Source: an uncultured Bacilli bacterium (GTDB taxonomy: Bacteria; Bacillota_I; Bacilli_A; RF39; UBA660). Taken from it: a stretch of DNA of 32,822 bases. The DNA is taken from assembly GCA_934167785.1 (NCBI GenBank), contig CAKPLX010000010.1, positions 1-32,822 on the forward strand, read 5' to 3'. The notes below the pieces were generated by a model that worked only from the letters and a program-made list of their open reading frames with translations, did not search any database and was not told the DNA's origin. This document shows, in pieces, positions 9,501 to 18,395 of this stretch (positions are counted from its first letter, which is position 1; each line of letters begins with the position of its first letter). A program made the position numbers and the translations under genes.

Positions 9501-12500
9501 TTTGTTCATCTGAAAAATTATTAAAACCAATAACTACTCCTGGACCTTTTACAAGAGCCATTCCCATATTATCGTTTGATATTAATGAACAACATATACC
9601 ATGATTTGCAGTCCTACTAGATAAGTTCCAAGAATCAAAGTAATTATCATTGATCATTGGCATTCCACCATAATTAGTATATGTACTTTGAATTAACATT
9701 TGAAAGTCGCCTTTAGGTTGATAAATTGGTATTTGTTTTCCTTCGTACTCAACATATCCAGTTATTTCTGTAGGATTAAATAATGTTGATTTTAAACTTT
9801 TAGTATATATTTGTTTTATTTCATTTATTATATTCAAAGTTTCATTCATGTTATATCTATTAGTTGTATTAAAACTGTTATAGAAATCTATAGCTTCCTC
9901 CATAGTTGACATATTTAAAATGTTATTCATATTCTCTAAATATGTAGTTGCTATTCCATCACTATCTAATCCTTTTATAGATGCAAATCTTGTACCATAC
10001 ATTCTAAATAATTCAGTAGCATCCTCAATACTTATTGAAAAATACTTATTAAATATTAAATTCTGTACTTCAGTAACATTTTGAGCTTCTTTCAATAAAG
10101 CATCACATTTTTGTGCTAATTTACTATCATAGTCCTTTAAAGTAAAGTTTTCTGGAACAATTATACTTCTATCACGAACTTGCTCATTTCCCGTAGGATC
10201 TAAAATTGAAAATTGATCAATTTGCTTTAATATAATATTTCTAGCTGTTTCTAGTTCTTCCAATGTTGTTATATTGGTAAAATCTGTACTTATATCATTT
10301 TCAAGTAGATAATTTAGTAAAATTGACATTTTTTGGTCAGCAACAATAGTACTCGTTGAAGTATTATCATTTATAACAAATTGAGCAAATAAATTAAATT
10401 TTTCAGGTGTTTTCTTTAATTCAACAATTTGTTCTACAACATCATAATACTTACTCAATTTTGTTAATAAGTTATCACCAAATTTATAAATTGTTTCATC
10501 AAATAATGAATAATTAAATGTAGATAATACAAATTTATTTTTGTTTTTAATTTTAGCAAGCAAGTCTAGTTTTTCATCATTAATCAGTCCATTATTATAC
10601 GCTTCAATAAAAGCAGATTTTTGAACTATTGTTGCATCATCTAATAAATTGATTATTTTAGAATTACCAATATTCGATAATATATTACTAATTTTAGTAT
10701 CTAATAATACTCTATTTTCCTCAGATAAATTTCCATAGATAAGTTCTGCATCACTATATTCAAATTCATTCAATATTAATACATTATTATTAATCATTTC
10801 ATTGAATTTAATATTCAAATCATTTCTTTTACAAAATGTAAGTATAAATCCTAAAAAATGATTATTAGCATTATTCACAATATAATCAATATACTCAGCT
10901 TCAAGACTATCAAAAAATCTAGTGAAATTTTCAATATTATCATCACTAATAGAAGTTCTAAATTCAGGATCATTCATTATCATTTTTATCATTTCAAATT
11001 TAGTATCTCTTGTTTTGATATTACCATTTAATAATAAGAAATATTTATTACCTATTTCCAATGAATTTAATATTTCTAATTGTTCATCTAAACTATAATA
11101 TGTAAGAATATTGGCAAATTCATCAAATTCACCTAAGGTTCTAAATGTGTATTCTGAAAGCTCATTTTCTAAAATATTTTTTACTTTTACCTTATCTAAC
11201 TTTTCAAAATCTTTTGAATTAGATACATCCAATAATGTCTTAATTGTAATATTACTATAATATTTTTCTATGTCTTCTTGTTCAGTTAATAAACTTAAAA
11301 ATGCTAGTGAGTTTTTATTAAAATTATCCATATAATTTATTAATTCTGGACTTTCTCTAAATATTTCAATAAAATCTTGTTCAATTCCAAGAGCAACTAC
11401 ATTTTTATAATTAAAAGCTACTAATTTTTGCTTTTTGGACAAACATTTTATAATTTTTTCATATGATTCTTGATTATATTGAGATATTTTCCTTAAATAT
11501 TCAACTTTTAATCCAGTTTGAGCATCATTTGCCGTCAATCTTTGCACTAAAATATCGGCAAATTGTTCTCCATTATAACTTCCTACTGTACTTATTAGTG
11601 CAGAAAATGAAATATTATCTGCTATTTTTTGTTTACCAACTTCATCTGCTGCTTCATATATTTTTATAATACTACTAGACCAGTTATTAACTTCGCTAAA
11701 ATTATTTGCAATCATTTTATCAATAAGAATATTTATTGCTTCTTGATTGCCAAGTTTAGCTAAATTACCATATTCATATACTGTTAAAGCATTGGCAGCT
11801 CTATTAATTGTTTCTTGATCCATTAATTGATATATAGCAGGTTCAAACAATAATTTTGCACTTTCTGAATCGAAATTACCAGTTATCAATTCCTTTAATT
11901 TATCAATAAATTTACCATTATATTTATCATTAAGTTTTAATACTGTTTTAGTAGAGAATGAATTAGCTATATCTTCATCATTAAATAATTCATTTTGTAC
12001 TTGTTCATTAAAACAACTTATATATGTATATATTTCATCATGAGCCCAAATTAATACTTCCCTATCTGTTGTTGTATTTAACTCCATAATTTTTTCTTTA
12101 GCTATTGCTTTATATTCTTGTTGCTCCTCTAAAGATAATAAACTTATAAAATTAGCAAATGCACCTGAATTATTAATCATTTTACTATAAGCATCTGGAC
12201 TTTTTATTAATTCTAAAATAAAATCTTTACTTTTTAAATTTCTTAATAATTCGGAAAATTTAGTACTACTAATTATTTCTGAATAAAATGGACTATTCTT
12301 TATAAATTGTGCTTGGTATTCTGGATTATTTATTTGCTTAGCTAACTTCATAAAATCTCTTTGTGTACCATTATAAATGTCATTCATATATTTATTAAAT
12401 AACATTTCTTGAATTTCACTAGATAAACTAGCAATACTACCTGAATTATCTTTTAAAAATTCTAAACTACCAACTTTATCAAATATAATAGTGAATGAGT

Positions 12501-15500
12501 CAGTATTTAAGTTTTTCCAAAATACAGTTCTTAATTCTTTTGAAAAAAAATCAGTATGCAAATCCACAAATTGTTTTTGAATATCCAATGAAAATTTTTG
12601 GAATTTATTAAATATTGTATAACTTCCAATTTCTTCAACTTCTTCATCAGTTAATGATAAAAATGCTGTTACTATCAATGGATGTGAAGGAATAGCGCTC
12701 GATAAATCAAGAATGTCTTTATTTGACATATTTTGAGTAACATAATCCAAAACTTTTTGATTGTTAAATAAATCAGCAAGAATTGGACTTTTTGGATTAA
12801 TTAATCTTCGTAATTCCCACGGAGTAAAATTATCAAAATTATTTAAAATTTCTTCAATACTTCCACAGCTTATTACTTTATTTCTAAAAGTCAAAAGATA
12901 CGGTAATTCTTCATCAGTTTTTCCAGTCAAACTTTTTGCTTCTTCTGAAAATCTATCAAAATAAGCAATAAATTGTGCAATTTTTGGATTATTAATATTT
13001 TCAAAATTTTGCACATTAACCCTATCATTTTCTTCTTCTAGGTCTGAATTTTTTTTATCTAACTCAGACAATAAGTCATCAATATTTAATGAACTTGAAA
13101 CTTGTTGTTCAACTGAATTGTCAACTATTTCTGATATACTACCATCAATTTTGTCTTCATCAACCCCATTTTCATTCAAATTATCTTTTACAGTTAATTT
13201 TCCTCTATTTAATACAGTTAAATAATTATCAAAACTATCTGCTATTGCATCATAGCCTCGTAATGCCGCATAATATCCAGTATCCATCAAGAAATTTGTT
13301 AAAAATTTAGCTTTTTGTAAGTCTGCAGAATCAGTTATTGAATTTAAATTAGCTAAAAGAGTATCGAAATTTTTTATTTCAGGATTATATTTAGAAAATT
13401 CTAACGACAAACTATCTAATATTTGATTTTGCTCTGAAACTATATCTGAATATTCAATTACTTTTGCATCTTGATTTAAAAACATCTCTATAATTGAGCC
13501 ACCGTTTTCAGTTCCAGCATTAGTTGCATACTTACTTGCAATTTGATCTGCCGATAATCCAAATCCTGTATAAATACCAGTTCCTTTAATTGAAACATGA
13601 GTTCCACCAACATACATTTCACCATTTATAAATTGATCAACATATGTTTGAGAATTTGCACCTGATATTTCTCTTACTAAAGTTCCATATTTTGAAAATT
13701 GTGATAAAACATCAAAATTCTCACTTGTTGCAACAGTTGGTTTAACATCATATCCAAGCATTTTGAATAATTCAACACCAGCGATTTTGCCATTCTCACC
13801 TTTTGCTTTTGAAATAAAATTTTCTATAATTCCTTGTTCTACAAGTAAGTCATATACTTTCATCATATCAGAAGAAATATTTTTCGTTTCTGAATTTTCT
13901 TCTAAATTATTAGAACTTGATATATTTTGACTAAAAATATTTTTTATAGAAATACCTAATTCAGAAAGTTTTTGATTCATTTGTTGTTTTAAATTAATTG
14001 CAGATTGCATTTCAATAGTACCATTATTTAATAGTTGAATTTGTTCTTGCGTTAACTCTTGTCCTTTTTTACTTAAATCTAAAGCATTTTGATATTCTTC
14101 TAATTGTTGTAGATTTGTCTCTAAAGCCGATGTAAATTGTTGAGCAGAATTTTTCCCATATAAATCATTATACATGTTTTTTGCTATACCGTTACTTGTT
14201 TTTATTGTTGAAGTTATTCCACCAAAAGTACCAAAACAAATACCCGAAGCAAATCCACCTAAAAATGCTTGCAATGCTTGACCACTAAAATCAATCATAG
14301 TGCTTATTAACGCTTGATTTTCAGAATATCCATTAGCTAAATATTGATTAATTGATTGCGTATAATTACTTAAATCCTTAGCAATAAATATATCAGCAAC
14401 ATAATTTAATATTTCTGTAGCAAATTCTTCTTCTCCTTCAGCTAAACCCTGACTTAATGCACTAGCACTTAAATAAAATCCTTTTGTTACAAGATTAGCA
14501 ACTGTTTCATTTTCAATGTTACTTGCTATTTTTCCAGCTAATCTAACTGTATTTTTTCCTAAATTTTCTTCTAGATTTAATAAATGTCCAAGTGAATAGT
14601 TTTCCATAGCAGTTTCAACTACTGCTGATGTCATTGCTAATCCAATTGCTGTACTGTCTGATAATCCTCTATCAAGTGCATCATTTAATGTTGAAACATA
14701 TGCTCTAGATCCCATTAAAGTCGCACTTAATACCGGAGTAGCTACTCCGCCTGTAGCTACACTTACCGCAATTAATGAAGCACTATCAGCCATACTCATT
14801 CCTGTGTTATATGCAAATGCCCAGCCTTCTCCATAATTTTCTGCTATATCTTGACTAACCTGAGCTCGCCAAACATCACCAGCACTATATACATCTGCCC
14901 GCCTTATTTTTTCACCAGTAAAATATGAATTCATTGAGTAACAAGCTGCACTAATTCCTTCTATAGGGGTAACAACAATTGATCCAACTGACGCCAAAAT
15001 AGGATGATCACTTGCAAATTCTTGATCTTCTTGAGTTTTATTAGCTAACCATCTATTATCTAATTCATCTGAAATATCTTCTAAATAATTGTAAGCTGCT
15101 TCAACACCATCAGTATTGTATATATAATTAAATATTTTAACTTCTTCTTCTGTAATAAATGGTAACCATTGTTGACAATGATCGAATATATCATCATTCG
15201 AATATATTTGAACAAAATTATTTCCACTTTTTAATAAACCATTAGAAATAGAACCTTCCTCATTTATCATACATGCTAATACTTTTACTAAATCTTCTTT
15301 ATTATTCAACTGTACCATCATTGGTCCATATTGATAATTATACAAATTACTTGAAGCTGAATATTTTTCACTAATTTCTTCAACTTTATCTAAACAAGAA
15401 CTATTAAAATTAGAGTTCATTTCAAAATCATCTTTTGAAATATATACATCTACATTTTGCATATAATACGAAATTTCTTTATTTATATATTCATAAATAT

Positions 15501-17028
15501 ACTCATAAGTTGCTTTTTGTTGTTGTAATTCTGTAATTTTAGCATCTAAATCTTTAATTTTATTTTCTCTCTCACTAATATTATCAGAATATTTTTCTGC
15601 AATTTCATCAAAATATTTTTCTTGTTCTTCAGTATATTCCCATTGATGAATAACTCTTGTCTCTCCACCAAAAAAAGATGTTACTGTATTTTCTGTTAAA
15701 ATTCCTTCTAATTCTTTATAATAATCACTTTCTCCATACATATCAACAAAATTTAAAGCTTCATATTGATATGGATTACCATTACTATCATATTGCATAC
15801 CAAACTGATAAGGATCATTCTCAGTATAACAAACATTACCATTTTCATCTATATATTTCCAACAAACAATTTCCGAATCTATCACATCTTCAAACGTTTC
15901 GCCTTGTTTTAGACGAACAATTATTGCCATCATTCCATCTAATTCCCTATTATCTGCTTTATTTCGTTCATCAGTTAATTTTTTTAATTCTTGTTCACTA
16001 TTTAAAATTGCATTATTAACTTCCTCCATATTATCAAAATCTAATCCGAAAGATTTTAAATATGAAGATTCCATTACTGCTTGTTTCCTTGTTGTATCAG
16101 AATCTTTTTGAATTTCGTCCATTAGTGCTTCTGGTGTTATTTTGCCATCAATAATTCTCTTAATGTCTGTTTCATTGAATCCAAAAGATTTTAAATTATT
16201 TATATAATCATCTACATCTATTTCAATATTAATAGGATTACCACTATTATCTGTACTTGTTACATATACTTTCCCATTTTTTATATTCAAATAAGATGCA
16301 GAACTATTATCATTATTTTTATCAAAATCTAACGAAACATCTATAGAAGTGTTGTTAGAAGAAGTGTCACCACCATTAACATTTATATTTGAATCAGGAT
16401 TAGTGCTAACATTACTATTTGATGAATTAGAATTTGTATTAATATTCATGCCATTATTTGTATTTATATCAGTACTCTCATTAGCATTATTAGATGAGAT
16501 ATCTACATTTTGTTTATCAATGTTAACACCATTATTACCACTGCCATTACCGGAATTAGTATTTATCGAAACATCTGTTTGGCTATTATTAGAAGTTGTA
16601 GCAGTTGTACCATTACTTGAACTATTATTAATATTTACATTATTATTTTCTGTTGCATCAATATTACTTTGATTCATAGTATTTCCACTTGACATATCAC
16701 TTGCATTATTAGGCTGCGATACTTCAACATTTGAATTTTCAATACCAGATTCTGTTTGAGTAGCATTTGCCGTTGGATTAGATGTGCTAAGCATATCTAC
16801 ACCACTTTCATCAACATCATTTTTAACTTTTACTGACAAATCCATTGTTTCAACGCCACTACTATTTGTACCGCCATAACTATTTGCAGTATTTGTATTA
16901 TAGTTTGATGCTACACTTTGCTGATTACTAAAAAGATTAGCCTTCCCACTTTTGTTAGCATCTTCAAACAATTTATCTAATTTCAAATTCCCATAATCAA
17001 AATTAAAGTTTACACCAAAATTGCCCAT
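6502..17028 (-). CDS. Giant multidomain putative type VII effector (3508 residues)
   Basis: Layout read from the translation: (1) residues 35-235, Asn/Ser/Thr low-complexity tract. (2) 240-660, charged and helical, coiled coil near 475-510. (3) 670-935, hydrophobic Gly/Ala-rich segments, possibly membrane-inserting. (4) About 1110-1285, ADP-ribosyltransferase-like: LVREISG with R1119, then GTGIYTGF, ASKYA, GYDAIAD and LNRGKL. (5) About 1330-2300, helical repeats. (6) About 2440-2620, unclassified domain with NHGICCSLIS and TRHTHNEFNLER. (7) Three repeats at 2835-3260. (8) 3265-3508, papain-like: C3277 in GCCSYAATAN, H3464 in GDGHAV, then SSWG with Ser3479 where papain has Asn. No LXG domain or signal peptide. 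ATG 17028 follows AAAGGAAGTG. Its setting beside WXG-like genes and EssC suggests export by the type VII system. Targets are unknown. Confidence 0.7.
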   Translation of the reverse strand: MGNFGVNFNFDYGNLKLDKLFEDANKSGKANLFSNQQSVASNYNTNTANSYGGTNSSGVETMDLSVKVKNDVDESGVDMLSTSNPTANATQTESGIENSNVEVSQPNNASDMSSGNTMNQSNIDATENNNVNINNSSSNGTTATTSNNSQTDVSINTNSGNGSGNNGVNIDKQNVDISSNNANESTDINTNNGMNINTNSNSSNSNVSTNPDSNINVNGGDTSSNNTSIDVSLDFDKNNDNSSASYLNIKNGKVYVTSTDNSGNPINIEIDVDDYINNLKSFGFNETDIKRIIDGKITPEALMDEIQKDSDTTRKQAVMESSYLKSFGLDFDNMEEVNNAILNSEQELKKLTDERNKADNRELDGMMAIIVRLKQGETFEDVIDSEIVCWKYIDENGNVCYTENDPYQFGMQYDSNGNPYQYEALNFVDMYGESDYYKELEGILTENTVTSFFGGETRVIHQWEYTEEQEKYFDEIAEKYSDNISERENKIKDLDAKITELQQQKATYEYIYEYINKEISYYMQNVDVYISKDDFEMNSNFNSSCLDKVEEISEKYSASSNLYNYQYGPMMVQLNNKEDLVKVLACMINEEGSISNGLLKSGNNFVQIYSNDDIFDHCQQWLPFITEEEVKIFNYIYNTDGVEAAYNYLEDISDELDNRWLANKTQEDQEFASDHPILASVGSIVVTPIEGISAACYSMNSYFTGEKIRRADVYSAGDVWRAQVSQDIAENYGEGWAFAYNTGMSMADSASLIAVSVATGGVATPVLSATLMGSRAYVSTLNDALDRGLSDSTAIGLAMTSAVVETAMENYSLGHLLNLEENLGKNTVRLAGKIASNIENETVANLVTKGFYLSASALSQGLAEGEEEFATEILNYVADIFIAKDLSNYTQSINQYLANGYSENQALISTMIDFSGQALQAFLGGFASGICFGTFGGITSTIKTSNGIAKNMYNDLYGKNSAQQFTSALETNLQQLEEYQNALDLSKKGQELTQEQIQLLNNGTIEMQSAINLKQQMNQKLSELGISIKNIFSQNISSSNNLEENSETKNISSDMMKVYDLLVEQGIIENFISKAKGENGKIAGVELFKMLGYDVKPTVATSENFDVLSQFSKYGTLVREISGANSQTYVDQFINGEMYVGGTHVSIKGTGIYTGFGLSADQIASKYATNAGTENGGSIIEMFLNQDAKVIEYSDIVSEQNQILDSLSLEFSKYNPEIKNFDTLLANLNSITDSADLQKAKFLTNFLMDTGYYAALRGYDAIADSFDNYLTVLNRGKLTVKDNLNENGVDEDKIDGSISEIVDNSVEQQVSSSLNIDDLLSELDKKNSDLEEENDRVNVQNFENINNPKIAQFIAYFDRFSEEAKSLTGKTDEELPYLLTFRNKVISCGSIEEILNNFDNFTPWELRRLINPKSPILADLFNNQKVLDYVTQNMSNKDILDLSSAIPSHPLIVTAFLSLTDEEVEEIGSYTIFNKFQKFSLDIQKQFVDLHTDFFSKELRTVFWKNLNTDSFTIIFDKVGSLEFLKDNSGSIASLSSEIQEMLFNKYMNDIYNGTQRDFMKLAKQINNPEYQAQFIKNSPFYSEIISSTKFSELLRNLKSKDFILELIKSPDAYSKMINNSGAFANFISLLSLEEQQEYKAIAKEKIMELNTTTDREVLIWAHDEIYTYISCFNEQVQNELFNDEDIANSFSTKTVLKLNDKYNGKFIDKLKELITGNFDSESAKLLFEPAIYQLMDQETINRAANALTVYEYGNLAKLGNQEAINILIDKMIANNFSEVNNWSSSIIKIYEAADEVGKQKIADNISFSALISTVGSYNGEQFADILVQRLTANDAQTGLKVEYLRKISQYNQESYEKIIKCLSKKQKLVAFNYKNVVALGIEQDFIEIFRESPELINYMDNFNKNSLAFLSLLTEQEDIEKYYSNITIKTLLDVSNSKDFEKLDKVKVKNILENELSEYTFRTLGEFDEFANILTYYSLDEQLEILNSLEIGNKYFLLLNGNIKTRDTKFEMIKMIMNDPEFRTSISDDNIENFTRFFDSLEAEYIDYIVNNANNHFLGFILTFCKRNDLNIKFNEMINNNVLILNEFEYSDAELIYGNLSEENRVLLDTKISNILSNIGNSKIINLLDDATIVQKSAFIEAYNNGLINDEKLDLLAKIKNKNKFVLSTFNYSLFDETIYKFGDNLLTKLSKYYDVVEQIVELKKTPEKFNLFAQFVINDNTSTSTIVADQKMSILLNYLLENDISTDFTNITTLEELETARNIILKQIDQFSILDPTGNEQVRDRSIIVPENFTLKDYDSKLAQKCDALLKEAQNVTEVQNLIFNKYFSISIEDATELFRMYGTRFASIKGLDSDGIATTYLENMNNILNMSTMEEAIDFYNSFNTTNRYNMNETLNIINEIKQIYTKSLKSTLFNPTEITGYVEYEGKQIPIYQPKGDFQMLIQSTYTNYGGMPMINDNYFDSWNLSSRTANHGICCSLISNDNMGMALVKGPGVVIGFNNFSDEQMNMMAPYDIYTRNDGYVIKCQRPLLYLPGQEVMNETRHTHNEFNLERTNLTDEGELANIQPNYVVVFEQMSDKQKQNAYKASVEFNVPLVYINKDTLAATESAKIDNLIGEYKNTNNVELLKQILTLHENNRSGYRNPTDSALITQYFTSDRISAVLTDAIENCSSKEELTYIKNILEDEIRKFDVTLEATNRMNEIDIDAKGLVEKIGNKIKIIEDIEKTKDMNFQLQDEDPDATARLISIGNLIDIIKDNDLFAEFNLYDEYRTSGRKLISSFNKTEYLEAFMQLYNTIKNNNYDLGFNEQQTSRLELLYNEAIEKIDISKIQYSEFLPDDIKLKVMFRTNEIYNYGDLSILYNYFFDNYVPDILYNNPTLIYSDNFKFFVDTFGRYISSNSNILNEFDIQFWDNLVNSKKDCENIIIQGKIDIGEQEFNNFVHNIYDWNQENKEYVEYFLSKYSVDVNNLNYSENMPDNLKLQIMLRDNQVYDRELLISEVNKEILNKLNTIVVNNRVVDPNFVFNDLFLLYFCKVSDTLTQKEMLYTLTKKNCQFLFSNCMKQICEQNIDISESNFKKFLMLLNLKNSKIQDYVNNYMKNHINIDLSDLVDKIIYSDGLPISIKNKILFRINVNYDGFISQGGNNVYGADQNATAKYINIKFKNLDWLSDDNDFIQYLVSKRRYDQKSAQTLLENLKQFNGRFYDARGGSIIIEYIYDKCARENRFDVLDVINQSFTIKYGTEINRLGSKLVNLGMSYSEALRTLCALDSTGCCSYAATANSILLSYKGKSQAFEKDFGYPMYVYVNGQQEFNSSELILDMYMYLNSNNYVNNNKEPMFLYNSDGSVKLNNLITNNQVYLSGLKWRNGDAINSFLQSKNSKLNFKIDGGMIYCDGYRSSTQNEINSMKEIIINYLKKNQNNSVKLGIYRTEENGRIIPIRFMNSKNEVFKTTENWNEGDGHAVCVTGVLDDYFIVSSWGKRLFIPISDFVGNNFNLVFNIVEGIE
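7600..8530 (-). repeat. Three ~140-residue repeats inside the giant effector
   Basis: A motif recurs at residues 2835 (YSEFLPDDIKLKVMFRTN), 2974 (YSENMPDNLKLQIMLRDN) and 3118 (YSDGLPISIKNKILFRIN). The spacing is 139 and 144 residues. The consensus is Y-S-[DE]-x-[LM]-P-x-x-[IL]-K-x-[KQ]-[IV]-[LM]-[FL]-R-x-N. The units lie directly before the papain-like domain and could be a presentation or binding stalk. The protein similarity is clear, but the DNA has diverged, so the duplication is old. Confidence 0.75.
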
Positions 17029-17059
17029 CTACATACACTTCCTTTTTATTCATTTATTA

Positions 17060-17119
17060 TCAGAAAAAATAAAAGTTATTCTTTCTTTTGGAAAAATAAT
17101 ATCTATAAGAAAGAATAAC
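17060..17119 (-). terminator. Strong hairpin terminator or attenuator before the giant effector
   Basis: GTTATTCTTTCTT (17075-17087) and AAGAAAGAATAAC (17107-17119) are perfect 13-base complements with a 19-base loop. On the minus strand a T-rich tract (TTTTATTTTTT) follows. It lies between the 81-residue gene and the effector start, so it should limit readthrough into the effector. Confidence 0.75.
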
Positions 17120-17138
17120 CCCCTGAGTTTACACTTCG

Positions 17139-17384
17139 CTAACTATATATTTTATTATTTAAGTCTGATATAATACTACCTTTAATACTTTTTGAACTTT
17201 GAGCTAATCCGTCACATAAATCATTCAATATTTCTTCTTTTACACCTTTATCATTTATGCTCAAACTTCGCTTAACCGTTTCTTTAGCACTAGAAATGCT
17301 ACTTTCTAAATCTTCCATTTTGCTATTTATTACTCTTAACCTATATACAACATTTTGAAGTTTTATTTTTTGCTCTTCATCCAT
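17139..17384 (-). CDS. Small helical type VII partner protein
   Basis: 81 residues, predicted all-helical, with two amphipathic stretches around a Ser-rich middle (SLSINDKG) and no membrane segment. Size and position match the small DUF3130/TIGR04197-like partners that accompany effectors in type VIIb loci and form part of the pre-secretion complex. Without a search I place it there by context only. It starts five bases after the preceding gene's stop, with AAGGGTG inside that gene's last codons as its ribosome site, so the pair is translated from one mRNA. A strong terminator-like hairpin follows it. Confidence 0.55.
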   Translation of the reverse strand: MDEEQKIKLQNVVYRLRVINSKMEDLESSISSAKETVKRSLSINDKGVKEEILNDLCDGLAQSSKSIKGSIISDLNNKIYS

Positions 17385-17389
17385 AGTTT

Positions 17390-18256
17390 CTACACACCCT
17401 TTTCAAACATAGCAATAGTTTCGTTTGACAACACTTTATAGCTTGCTATTGCCCTATTTAATGCATTAACATAGTTAGCTCGTTTTTGATATATACTATT
17501 TATGTTACTTTTTAAATTATTAACTGTATTTAACAAAAGTGCAGTATTAGTTGAATTATATGAGGTTGAAATTTCTATAAATTTACTGCATATTTTTTTC
17601 AAATTTTCTTTTTCTTCATTCGCATACAACATTATTTGTTCTATATCTCTATCTAATAAACTTTCATTTAATAATCCCTTATTCGCAATCACACCTCTAA
17701 CTAAATTAAATTCAAAACTATTTATTTTAATTTCTTCTAATTCATTTATCTTATTTTTAATTTCTTTTTCTATTTCTTCAATTTGACCGTAAATTTTAGA
17801 TATAGTTGTTCTAGTTGCATCTAATTTATTTTTTGTACTAACAGCCTCCTGCTTTATAATATCAATTTGATTTAATTCACTATAATAAAAACTTCTATCT
17901 ATATTATTAAATTCATTTATTAAAGAATTTGCTTGATTATAACAATCATCTAAAGTATGAATAACAGTAGTTTTATTATTTAAATTACATCTTATTTTTT
18001 TACCTAATTCACTATATTTATCATAAATAAAATTTAAAATATCTTTTTTATCATTTAGTGATTGCAAAATCAAATCGGCTTCTTGCTTTTCTAAATAAAT
18101 TTTATTTTCAAATTCTATTGAATTTCCATCTCTCCAATTAATTGTTGCATCTTTTAATTGATTAAATAAATTAAGTTGTGTTTCTTCATCAATACTTATT
18201 AAACTTTTCAAGTTTTCTATTTCATTTTTTAATTCTACAACATTAATATCAATCAT
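17390..18256 (-). CDS. Coiled-coil WXG-like type VII accessory protein
   Basis: 288 residues, almost wholly helical. W41-R-D-G in the turn between the first two helices (NWRDGNSIEFE) resembles the W-x-G turn of WXG100 proteins. Two long coiled coils follow (about 60-95 and 140-185), and a final helical hairpin runs to the C-terminus. It is longer than a WXG100 protein (about 100) and has no toxin domain, so I read it as a chaperone or targeting partner for the effector, like the helical accessory proteins encoded before LXG effectors. ATG 18256 follows GGTGGT. A promoter with TTGTGT and TATATT lies about 70 bases upstream, so this gene, the 81-residue gene and, by readthrough, the effector can be expressed independently of the tandem WXG gene. 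Confidence 0.55.
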   Translation of the reverse strand: MIDINVVELKNEIENLKSLISIDEETQLNLFNQLKDATINWRDGNSIEFENKIYLEKQEADLILQSLNDKKDILNFIYDKYSELGKKIRCNLNNKTTVIHTLDDCYNQANSLINEFNNIDRSFYYSELNQIDIIKQEAVSTKNKLDATRTTISKIYGQIEEIEKEIKNKINELEEIKINSFEFNLVRGVIANKGLLNESLLDRDIEQIMLYANEEKENLKKICSKFIEISTSYNSTNTALLLNTVNNLKSNINSIYQKRANYVNALNRAIASYKVLSNETIAMFEKGV

Positions 18257-18327
18257 ATAATAACCACCATTCTATTTTATTCTAACAACATTAAATTTTA
18301 TTTACTACTAATTTTACCTTTTTCCCA

Positions 18328-18356
18328 AATATATAGCAAATTATAATTTTACACAA
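18328..18356 (-). promoter_or_regulatory. Promoter of the partner-effector operon
   Basis: On the minus strand TTGTGT (18356-18351) and TATATT (18333-18328) are 17 bases apart, upstream of the gene starting at 18256. Downstream there is no second clear promoter before the effector. Confidence 0.5.
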
Positions 18357-18370
18357 ATTACCATATATTT

Positions 18371-18395
18371 AGAAAAAAAGTAAAACTTTTTTTCT
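18371..18395 (-). terminator. AT-rich hairpin at the end of the tandem WXG gene
   Basis: AGAAAAAAAGT and ACTTTTTTTCT pair over 11 bases around three A, overlapping the TAG stop at 18394-18396. The 3' arm is T-rich on the minus strand. With only two or three G-C pairs it should terminate partially. Confidence 0.45.

Noticed and set aside
16349..16672. Plus-strand 107-codon frame, hydrophobic
   Set aside because: It is the complement of the Asn/Ser-rich repeats of the giant effector; no ribosome site and composition explained by the opposite strand.
16320..17028. LXG domain at the effector N-terminus
   Set aside because: No LXG motif; the N-terminus is low-complexity Asn/Ser/Thr, so targeting must use partner proteins or another signal.
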